From positions 51,023,870-51,087,869 of the forward strand of contig CM054117.1 of the NCBI GenBank assembly GCA_028673005.1: a stretch of DNA of 64,000 bases. The letters run 5' to 3'. The DNA is from Tanypteryx hageni. Its lineage: Eukaryota > Arthropoda > Insecta > Odonata > Petaluridae. The notes beneath the pieces were generated by a model. The model was not told where the DNA came from. It did not search any database and saw only the letters and a program-made list of their open reading frames with translations. The stretch's first letter is position 1. Each line of letters begins with the position of its first letter. Below are positions 55,775 to 64,000 of this stretch, one piece after another. The translations under genes and the position numbers were made by a program.

Positions 55775-56400
55775 AAAACTAGCTTTGCCCCGGATCACAG
55801 TTTAGAATTTTCATGGTCATGTAACTCGCTAATATTTTCATTCAAGCTCAAGGTACTCTCGAGATAAGTCACCGCAAGTTTTCATGTAAGTGGTTACACA
55901 CCTCCTCATGTTCTTTCGTTCGCTATTACTTTTTAGTATCAAACAGTCACGTGCTGGCCATATGAAAATACAAAACTTGTGTTTCCCTACGCCAGAACGA
56001 CTTAGGCTCTCAAAGGAGCCGGTAGGTTCTTTCGTTCACTCTCAATTTTAGCTATCGGAAAGACATGTGCTGGCCACAGAAAATACCAATATTGTTTCAG
56101 TGTTTCAAAGTTTATCCATTCAGTGTATCATTGTAAGTCTAAATAAAAAATTTGGTTTAATATGAAGCTAAAATGGCGGAGTTATAGATGATCGAAGAGT
56201 ATTACATACGTACAGACAGGTAAAGTTGGTGAAATTTCGTCCCCAAAATCCAACTGCGCTCTTCCTTTTTGATCATATTAGATAGCATTCCAAGTTTGGT
56301 AGCTCTAGGATCAAGCGTGTGGATTTGCATAGCCGGACGAACAGACAAGCACTTTGAGTTACATTATGCGATAGATTCAAATCAAAAGAAAGAATAAGAA
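55775..56400 (+). repeat. Unclassified dispersed-type repeat with internal tandem duplication
   Basis: Starts ACTAGCTTTGCCCCGG, a string common at repeat starts in arthropods. It contains two diverged tandem units (55909-55972 and 56026-56088, sharing TTCTTTCGTTC and CGTGCTGGCCA/ATGTGCTGGCCA, period about 117). It ends with TTTGGTAGCTCTAGGATCAAG and GACGAACAGACAAGC, which resembles RTE-type LINE 3' ends. The family is not certain. Confidence 0.4.
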
Positions 56401-56434
56401 AGGAAATAATTCCTACTAGGATTTTATTATAGGA

Positions 56435-56460
56435 TTTTCAACGTAGCACATCGTCATCAG
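56435..56460 (-). ncRNA. Weak hammerhead-like motif
   Basis: The minus strand reads CTGATGACGATG, a short loop, CGTTGAAAA. A five-pair stem is possible but overlaps the G of GAAA, so the core is not cleanly formed. Similar strings occur in Penelope-like tails. Confidence 0.2.
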
Positions 56461-56680
56461 GGACGGAGTCTCATGTCAGTGTCAATTCAGTCTCAACTCA
56501 GTCCAAGTCAACCTCAAGACAAGTCATTCTCAGTATCTGTTGATGACGTCCTCCCTCAAAACCCGGTAGCTCTTAAAATCTGAGGATCTTTACAGAAAAG
56601 TAATCCTCCTATCTTATTTTGTCTTACATTTAGATTTCCGCAAAGTTACTGCTCACCCAGTTGATAACATAAAAACAATA

Positions 56681-57058
56681 CACACCAAAATCCAGCTTCT
56701 ACGTAGTACCTATTTACTGGAAATGCCGGTTTTAGGGAATGAAAAAAAATTACATTGTAAAATTTGAATTTTGGTCCCTATAGTTTCAAAATTGGCTCCT
56801 GCGCGATGCTGACACTACAGCATTAAATATTATATTTGGGAATAATTTTTATTGATTTACATACTGTAGTCGATAAAATTTTGCCATCGTAACTGAAAAA
56901 TAGTCACTTTCCATAGATATTCACATTTTTGCGTATTTCACTATAATTCTATGGGTAGATAATTCTATCGGTACATTACCCAATACCGGTTTTACGGAAA
57001 ATCCTTTGCTACGGAATAAACTCTGTCCCAACTCACTCCACAAGAACGAGATTTTGGT
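56681..57058 (-). mobile_element. TA-flanked MITE, copy 2
   Basis: Homologous in reverse orientation to 6991-7298. Shared landmarks are CACCAAAATCC ends, AAAACCGGTATTGGGTAATGTA, AAAGGATTTTCCGTAAAACC and a CATTCCCTAAAACCGGCATTT block. A TA precedes the left end. It is about 70 bases longer than copy 1. Confidence 0.65.
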
Positions 57059-57429
57059 GAAATTCAACTTCGGACTACCGCCCGAAAGACATCGATAGCG
57101 ACAACAACGCTCGAAACAACAACTCATCCTATACGAGAGCGATTGGTGACGAATTAGCAAATCAAAGTTGGCACGGGCCGATCGTTATTCCGAATATTAT
57201 CAGAACATTCTCGTAAGGTCGATCGTCAAAGGGGGACAAGGAAAACAAAAGAAGGCGAACGGTGAGAATGTCACGTCGCACGCATCTCTACGTCCGGAAC
57301 GACCCTTCCATTTCTCACGGCCTCCCGCCCAAAAACCTCGCACGACTCCGCTCGAGTCCAGAAGTTTCGTCTCTCTTCATAAGAGACCAAGGGAACACAC
57401 GGAATGTATTCATGACGGGCGAGTAATGT
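57059..57429. other. No gene recognised
   Basis: Balanced-composition DNA leading into the polypurine block. A 94-codon frame near 57168-57452 has no domain. Confidence 0.4.
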
Positions 57430-58545
57430 TTCCGGCCAAGGAGAGAGAGTGAGAGAAAGAGAGGATGGAGGCGGAGACGACGAAGGTTAAGAGGGAGTGA
57501 GAGAGAGGAAGTTTGGAAGTCTCAAAAGCATTCGTCAAAGGGAAGAGAGTGAGGAAGAGTTGTGATGCATCGGACAAGGTCAGAGAGAATACGTAAATAC
57601 GGACAGGTAGAGAATTTGAGATAAGTAGGAAGGCTACAGAGAAAGTAAAAGGGACACCAAGGCAAAGGGGAAATGTGAAAAACCCACGAGGAGACCTCAT
57701 GAAATGCGTAGATTTCAGGTCTCGCTATCAGATGTGCGCCATCTCGTTGGAGGTTTCTGGAATGGGATTCAATTTTGTGTGCAAATGATTGCGGATGGAG
57801 AGAATAGGAATGGGAGAACGAGACTAAAGGAGGAAGAGAGAAAGGGATAGAGAAAAAGTATTGAGGGACAGGTAGGGTTGGCGAGAGAGAGTTGGAAGGA
57901 AAGAGAGGGAAGGAGAGAGAGGGAAGGAGAGAGGAAAGAGGGAAGGAGAGAGAGAGGGAATGAAGGGGAATGAGAGAGAGGGGGAGAGGGGGAAGGAGGG
58001 AGAGAGAGATAGGGGAGAGAGGGAGGAATAGAGAAGGAGGAAGAGAGGGAGAGAGATAGAGAGGGAGGGAGGAAGAGAGAGAGGGATGGAGGGAGAGAGA
58101 GGGAGGGAGGGATATAGAGAGGGAGGGAGGGAGATAGAGAGGAAGGGATGAAGAGAGAGAGTGGGGATAGAGAGGGAGGGAGGAAAAGAGATAGAGGGAT
58201 GGAGGGAGAGAGGGAGGGAGAGAGAGAGAGAGAGGGATAGAGGGAGGGAGAGAGAGAGGGAGGGAGAGAGAGAGGGAGGGAGATTTTGAGGGGGAGGAAA
58301 AGAGAGAGGGGAGATAGAGAGGAGGGAGGAAGAGAGAGAGAAAGGGATGGAAGGAGAGAGGGAGGAAGAGATAGATAGATAGATAATCGTCTTTATTCGG
58401 GCGAAAGAGAGAGAGGGAAGGAGAGAGAGTTAGGAGAGGGAGGGAGAAGGAGGGAGGGAGGGAGATAGAGAGGGAGGGAGAGAGAGAGGTATGGAGGGAG
58501 AGAGAGTGACAGAGAAAGAGAAGAGAGTGAGAGGGAGAAAGGGAT
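57430..58545. repeat. Polypurine (GA/GGGA) block of about 1.1 kb
   Basis: The plus strand is almost entirely G and A from 57830 to 58545 (GGGAGGGAGAGAGAG-type units), with a mixed stretch at 57690-57830 and a short interruption at 58380-58405. The minus strand therefore shows a 346-codon Ser/Leu/Pro frame that is an artefact. Mirror-symmetric purine tracts like this can form triplex DNA in vitro. Confidence 0.9.
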
Positions 58546-59119
58546 GAATATGAAATTGGCAAGACTCAATCGTATGTAGGCGTCCAGTAATATAATCATA
58601 AATCCCGTAATTGAATTATCAGCTGGAATGGAACGAACACACCCGTATGCCAGAATGCATGTTCACTTTGTGACAGAACAACGATACGTATTTCAACGTA
58701 ATATCGTATATGTACTGGTTTACGCACGAAAACTTATTTTTCTGAATTTCCAGGCACGATTTAAGTTTCAAATGAGTCACAGCGCTATCGCTCGCTTTCT
58801 GTTTTTGGTTAACTCCGTCTTTAAAACCTCTTCCTCTAAACAGTCCCCATTAATTTTCCTATTCGTTACACCACAGCTTGTACTATTAAATGAAGGATAA
58901 GGCTTTTTATGCATAAAAATCAAACGATAAAAAGGAAAATCACCAGAGTTAACGATTTAAGCTACACTCATCTAGCGATAGAAACTGAATAACTGTAACG
59001 AACGCGTGCAGTTTGGAAAGGTCATCTACGTATGTGTGTGAGAAATCGCAAAAAAGCTGTGATTAAATCACAATCACTTCTTTTCTGATTTTTGCCTTTC
59101 AAAGATATGCAATCATTTA
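58546..59119. other. No gene recognised
   Basis: AT-rich unique DNA with one 90-codon frame lacking any domain. Confidence 0.5.
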
Positions 59120-59610
59120 GGCCGGGATTACGATCGATGTTTACTGACGTGACGGAAACGGACGGTGGCGGTGAAATCCTCCGTCGACGGCACGTCAAGG
59201 AGGGGTCTATTATGATCGACGGGAGTAGTAGCGCCAACTATTACACGACCAATATTTATTGACAATACTTAAGTATTGTCAATATTATTTATAGTGCGAA
59301 TGCATTATTGATGGTATTGACAATACAAAATATTGATGGAAAAGTATTGTTGAGTTTCAAAATATTTGACGCATTGTCAATATTAATTGACCGTGTGGAG
59401 TGATTATTGTCAATATTATTCCACGTGGTCTTATCTGATTGGCTGACTTGAAACAACTTGACGGTAAAGCTAGGTTCGCCCCGTCTCCGTCAACGTTGTC
59501 GCCAACGTACGACGATTGTAATTAGTAGCGTGGTTATCACGCTACCCAAGCTTCTGAAACGCCACCGTCCGTTTCCGTCCCGTCAGTAAATGTCGATCGT
59601 AATCCCGGCC
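59120..59610. mobile_element. 491-bp PIF/Harbinger-type MITE
   Basis: The ends are GGCCGGGATTACGATCGA... and its reverse complement. About 50 of the terminal bases pair, with a few mismatches, through GGACGGTGGCG. TTA flanks both ends (59117-59119 and 59611-59613), the 3-bp duplication typical of PIF/Harbinger. The interior has a 26-base perfect palindrome (59258-59283) and four or five more ATTGTCAATA-type strings. No transposase is encoded. Confidence 0.85.
59258..59283. repeat. Perfect 26-bp palindrome inside the MITE
   Basis: ATTGACAATACTT followed by its exact complement AAGTATTGTCAAT, with one further A-T pair on each side. It can extrude as a hairpin or serve as a dimeric binding site; function unknown. 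Confidence 0.9.
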
Positions 59611-59760
59611 TTAAAATTTTGTATTAACGTTTTCAGGAGTTCAAAAATCTTTTAAAGGACTCATGAAGATTCGATAATACGCGCACACATATTCTAAAGA
59701 TATTCATAAGCTCGATAAAAGTACCCGCTTGCTTTTTGCTACAAAATCAATAGTTTCAAA

Positions 59761-60980
59761 TAGGGCCCTCCGAAGCTTCTAGATTCGATTCGAATCGGAT
59801 TTAAAGATTCGATTCGATATCGAAAAAAACGATTCGTAAATTTCGAATCGGCAAACGATATATCGACCAATGAAAGTCTGATTTTCTTATTAAATTATTG
59901 GTCTAATTTTAACCCTCATAGAGTAATACTCTAAATATAAGGTACTGGCGGAGGAAATTTTGTCATTTGGTTCATCCTCCTCCCCCCACAAAGTATAAAC
60001 ATATACGGAGAGGTCGAAATATGGACCAGTGTCCACCTTATGGCCGCAACATTTCCTGATCCAAGATTTAAACTCGTCTTATTAAGGAAAAACCAAGCGA
60101 ATACTATAACGCATTTTAGGAAGAATTCGCTTCCGATTTAGGAGATGCATTCCGGCTAGAAGGAAAAGACGAAGAGTTAATTGTTCTAATACTTGATATA
60201 TAAAAAGCGAAGCAGAAAAGGAAAATCTTTTAGATGCGTTATTTAAAAAAATTAATTACTAGCAAAAAGAAGTTTCATCAGAAATGGACGAAATGTCCAC
60301 ATATAAGAAGAAAACACACCAATACACAAAGTAATCTGTGATGTACCGCGATAGTGACCCATTATAGTACTGGAAAGAGAACAGTAAATCCTACCCATTT
60401 TTGGAAAAAAAGTTGGGAGAGATTTGTCGGTAATTCAGGCTGCAAACATTTCATCAGAACGGGTAAATTCGGTGGGCGGCATAATGTTATCCGACTTGCG
60501 ATATTCTCTGTCTAACCATAATAGCGAGACTTTGGTATGGGCAAAGAAGAAGAAAGATTTATTATTTTAAATTCTGAAGAACCCTAACTATGCATGTTTT
60601 ATTTTAAATAAAATGTACCTTTTCTTGTATTTTTTTATTATTTCAACTTATATGCTAATTGTTATCCTATGTATATTTGATCACAAAGCCTAGAACAGTT
60701 TTTCTGATATAACGTGACGAAAACATCCTGCCACACTGAGGATCAATTGTATTGTGTAGTGTTTCTAAGTGACTATTTTTTGGTGTGTGCTTTCTTTTAA
60801 GATTCTCGACACAAAACAGAAAAAAAACTGGATAGCAAACTAAAGAGTGATTAGAAATCAAACACTTCTGCTTAGAGAGACTTAAATGTAAAAAAAACTG
60901 CCTGATTCGAGAATCGAATACTTACGACGATTCGATTCGAGATTCGATTCTTTCCATAATTTGAGATTTTCAGGGCCATA
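59761..60980 (+). pseudogene. hAT element with remnant transposase (ZBED/hobo-type C-terminus)
   Basis: The 8-bp direct repeat GTTTCAAA flanks the element exactly (59753-59760 and 60981-60988). Terminal inverted repeats TAGGGCCCTCCGAA and TATGGCCCTGAAAA match at 10 of 14 positions. GATTCGATTCGAATCGG-like subterminal repeats occur at both ends. Inside, 60040-60570 is a decayed transposase C-terminus. It starts with MAATFPDPRFKL, has a DPL.YWKENSKSYPFL region with stops, and ends with the dimerisation motif ISSERVNSVGGIMLSDLRYS then SETLVWA, to a TAA at 60568. Several stops and shifts separate these blocks, and most of the catalytic region is absent, so this is an internally deleted dead copy. 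It is a different lineage from the ZMYM1-type hAT at 23.7 kb. Confidence 0.85.
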
Positions 60981-60988
60981 GTTTCAAA

Positions 60989-62073
60989 GCAAGAGAATAT
61001 TTTTTAAGGCAAATAATATTTCCAAGCTACTTACATATAGTTATAAATAAATCGTAGCTCGGGCGATTATTTTTTCTCTCCGTGATCACATTTTCCATCT
61101 GAAACGATAACAGAAACCCCGAGAAATTCGTAAGGCGCTGCCTCGCCAAAATAAATCTCCTAAAGCACGTCGGGTGCTCTCGAACCTCGAAAAACACTAA
61201 TAACGTCGAATTATGGCGGTTAATTGACTCCGAGTTCGTTTTTCCCCGATAAGATAAGAAGTTTATTCCCAATAAGATAATTAGCTTCCGGGATTATCTT
61301 CGAGGAATTTTTACCATCGAACACCATCGCGAGGGGGAGAATGTTTTCTCAAGACGACGAAAGGAACAAAGGGAAAACTCCGGTGCGCGCGCACCCTTCG
61401 ATAATTCCCCTTCGCACCCTCTTTCATTTCCTATTTTTTTTATTAACATCCTGGCTTCAACTCACGCTCCCGCGCGCGCCTTTCCCCCCGCTTCCTTCAC
61501 GACGTTCCTTTTTAACATTCCCTTCCAGAAGCCTCCGAACGCGCACGCTTCATTTACCTTCCTCGGCCACGTCTTTTCGCCTCCCACGGAAAAAACCTAC
61601 GCGCTTCCCCCCCTCCCTCCCCACTCCAACCCCTCGGCGGATCGAGAAATTTTTATTTTTTGTTCCGTTTATTTTTTTTTCATCGGCGATTCCGGCAGCG
61701 TCCGCACTCGTGATGCACGAAATTTATTTGAGAGAAAGGAGGAAGAGGGAAAAGAAAGAGAAGCGCCGCCTTCGTCCTCCCTGCGGATTTAATTTAACCC
61801 GTTTGTTCCGCGAGAAACAGCGCGAGAGAAAGAGAGAGGGAGGAATTTTTTTTTCGCCTTCCGTATATTTTGGAAGAGTTCGAACAGTGGGTGGTGGTTC
61901 GTAGAAATTTGAATATATCTGTCTTTTGTCACGTTTTTTCAAACTAAACGCGCCTAACCCCCTTTTTTCGTGCGTTAGCTGAATATGACGTCAAGCTTAA
62001 AATTGAACACGTTTCTATGTAGTTCACTGAAGGACACGAAAATTTTTGGAGTTTTTTTCTTTTCTTTCTTTTT
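60989..62073. other. No gene; CpG-rich patch near 61330-61720
   Basis: After AT-rich DNA, about 400 bases are rich in CpG, CT runs and GCGCGC strings. They hold a 187-codon plus frame of Pro/Ser/Arg-rich composition with no domain. It could be a promoter-associated island or the edge of an exon, but nothing confirms this. Confidence 0.4.
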
Positions 62074-62726
62074 ACTTTCTCCATATACGAAGTATAGAGA
62101 AAGTACTGTTTTCATGAAAAAACTCGAACTCGAGATTTCAACGGTAATACATGTTTTAAGGTTCCCTGAACACGTTCTGACTAGTTTCGCGATGATGTTT
62201 GTATGTCTGTCTATCTGTCGGTCTGTATATGTGAGATTTTTGTGGGAGCTTTAACTCAAAAACTATTAATCAGGTCAACGCAAAATTTTATATTTAACAT
62301 TTTTATAAAAGTTAAAAGATTTGATTAGTTTGTGGTAAAAATCGGTCTGCCGGAAGTGGGTGTTTACTCTTGTCTCTTATCCGTTATTTTAATATACTTG
62401 CTTTAATATTTGATAAATTTAAAAATATACTGGAATAAAAGTTGTAGGAAATATTATTTTCTACAACCTTTGTTTGATACATTTTTCCATATAATGCATT
62501 GTTTAAGAGATATTTTATATTTTTAGCTGCCACCACCACGCCACCTACCGAAGACTATTGTTAACAATTGGTGCGTAGTTACGTCTTAGTAACGCTTCTT
62601 CGCTCCTTTTTTTTCTTAATTGTCAACCGGAAGTAAATATTGACAACTATCCCAGAGCTAACAACATGTAATTTGCCATATGAATATGGAGAAAGTCATG
62701 TGTTACCCACATCAGTTTATTTATAC
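62074..62726 (+). repeat. CTTTCTCCATA repeat family, copy D
   Basis: The most complete copy. It starts ACTTTCTCCATATACGAAG and closes TATGGAGAAAGT at 62685-62696. The first 12 bases are the reverse complement of the last 12. The 3' module matches copy A (CAACCGGAAGTAAATATTG, then ATCCCAGAG.TAACA). Similarity to A continues past the inverted repeat through CCCACATCAGTTTATTTA to about 62726. Confidence 0.85.
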
Positions 62727-64000
62727 TAGAGTTCGGGAGCTTTTGGCGGAATTTCAAAGTTATTCCCGTCTTATTTTATGCGGATACGAACAGCAACAGT
62801 GATGTTTCTCCCGTAAATGTTTAGAGAGGACAAAAAAGGATCAAACATGATGCACTATTCTTTATCTGAAATTTTGTATTACAACACGAAAGAAATTTTC
62901 GCAGACTAAAAAAAACGGTTGGTATATTTGCAGCTAATATCTGAGCCTGGCCGATCTCTAAATTAACCAAACAGGTCTAGCTAAGGTGGACAACTTGAGA
63001 GAAATTTTCAGAATTAGAAGGATGAAACAGCGACGGAAACGTAGCTAAAAACTAGCATGTCTCTAACAATAAGTTTCTTTTATTGATGGGACTTCGCAGT
63101 GAGAACCACACGTCGAACACACGCGAATTGTATTTAAACAATACAGGGCGATTATAAACTCTATGACAACTCTTAAGTATTAATAAAATTTAAACCATAT
63201 AAAATTAAAAAACAGTAAACGAATTCATAAACGCCAACCCAACACATTTTATTCTAATAACTGTCATTGTTACAGATGTTGCCGTTGTTATAATTAGCAT
63301 TTCCATGAGCTTCTCCTAAATCCTTCCTCTACAGTTGCTATGGTCTCTGAACTGACACTCGACCTGCCGGAATGTCATCCAACTCTTAATGGAGTTCGTA
63401 GAAAAAGGATATTTCTTATAATGCGTTCTAAACTTTTGTTTTACATATTCAAAGGATTTAACTCGGCTAGCTACAGAAGACAGTTCACTTTCTCTTCTGT
63501 GGATGGCTCCATTGTGAACTACTAGGGTTAAGAGATAAAATATTTTAGTCTTGTAATGAAGTTTGTTGATGATGGAAATACCTGTAATAACATTAAATAA
63601 TTAAAACTATAAGAGTAAAAATAATAAAATAACTGACAGAAATGACCATAATGCCAATTACAACAATAATGACGGTAACTATAACAATGGCAGTTATCAG
63701 ATTAAAACTTGTAGAATTGTGATTCATGAATTCGTCAACTCTCTCTTAGCCCTTAAAATTATCAAGTACTTCATTATCGCCCTGTATTAGCAGGCTAAAG
63801 AACGAAACTCCGAAGTAATTAATTACCTTTTGATTGAAGTTATTCATTGAAGGTGGGTAGTGTCGGTATTGGCCAAATCTTGGACGTCAGCCGTGACATT
63901 TATGCAGTCAAAACCCGAAAATTCTAACCTCGGGGGAAGAAGATATTATGCATTGCGTATTTGAATTTTCAGTTCAGCTCTCCTTCCTTTCTCCTATCAT
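62727..64000. other. No gene recognised
   Basis: AT-rich unique DNA. A 61-codon frame at 63340-63525 has no domain. (AATA)- and (AAC)-type short runs lie near 63590-63690. Confidence 0.5.

Noticed and set aside
57522..58562. 346-codon minus-strand open frame, Ser/Leu/Pro-rich
   Set aside because: Pure by-product of the polypurine tract on the other strand; no domain and every frame of the tract is open.
61341..61904. 187-codon plus-strand frame
   Set aside because: Pro/Ser/Arg-rich composition follows local CT and CpG richness; no domain, signal or splice context that can be trusted.
8842..62254. Open frames sharing FMKKIEFEIST and IHVL in repeat copies A, C and D
   Set aside because: They fall in the repeat core and are open only because that block lacks stops; lengths and ends differ between copies and no ATG or stop is conserved.
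1..64000. CRISPR array, operon, prophage or bacterial defence system
   Set aside because: No regular spacer-repeat structure, no dense coding, and all recognisable proteins are eukaryotic transposon or receptor types.
1..64000. TTAGG-type telomeric repeats or rDNA-targeted LINE context
   Set aside because: No tandem TTAGG arrays and no rRNA sequence were seen in the window.

Overview
The window looks like nuclear DNA of an animal, most probably an insect or other arthropod. It is AT-rich, almost without long open frames, and crowded with decayed transposable elements of types common in arthropods: Penelope, CR1-like, jockey-like and RTE/CR1-type LINEs, Tc1/mariner, hAT, PIF/Harbinger-type and pogo-like inverted-repeat elements, and Helitron. 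I see no operons, ribosome binding sites, CRISPR arrays, rRNA or tRNA genes. The species cannot be named from sequence alone.

Only one host gene is supported: the first coding exon of a class A (rhodopsin-like) G-protein-coupled receptor on the minus strand (3239-3703). It ends in a clean splice donor; the rest of the gene must lie left of the window after an intron of more than 3.2 kb. A GC- and pyrimidine-rich upstream region (3.7-5.4 kb) is the likely 5' UTR and promoter.

Layout. 1-5.5 kb: receptor exon and its flanks. 5.5-14 kb: mostly unique AT-rich DNA with one inverted-repeat MITE and copy A of a 0.6-0.7 kb repeat family. 14-22 kb: a 5'-truncated Penelope-like element (RT plus GIY-YIG), a TA microsatellite split by a dead mariner, two more Penelope tails, a diverged repeat pair and a tandem duplication. 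23-31.4 kb: a repeat island with a dead ZMYM1-type hAT transposase, a 279-bp MITE, three LINE fragments and copy B, partly bracketed by inverted repeat arms. 31.4-36.4 kb: simple-sequence tracts, two CR1-like tails and degenerate Penelope-like tails. 36.4-47.5 kb: a pogo-like inverted-repeat element, a Helitron Rep stub, a Penelope-type promoter/hammerhead-like segment and a 1.2-kb CR1-like RT. 47.5-64 kb: largely unique DNA, copy C, a second copy of the first MITE, a 1.1-kb polypurine block, a 491-bp Harbinger-type MITE with TTA duplications, a 1.22-kb hAT with perfect 8-bp duplications, and copy D.

The parts do not form a shared pathway; they record repeated insertion and decay. The most informative signals are the non-autonomous elements with precise ends, hammerhead-like cores in several Penelope-like tails, a repeat family that exists with two different 3' modules, and the receptor exon with an unusually long first intracellular loop. 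I did not find convincing evidence of a wholly new multi-gene system.
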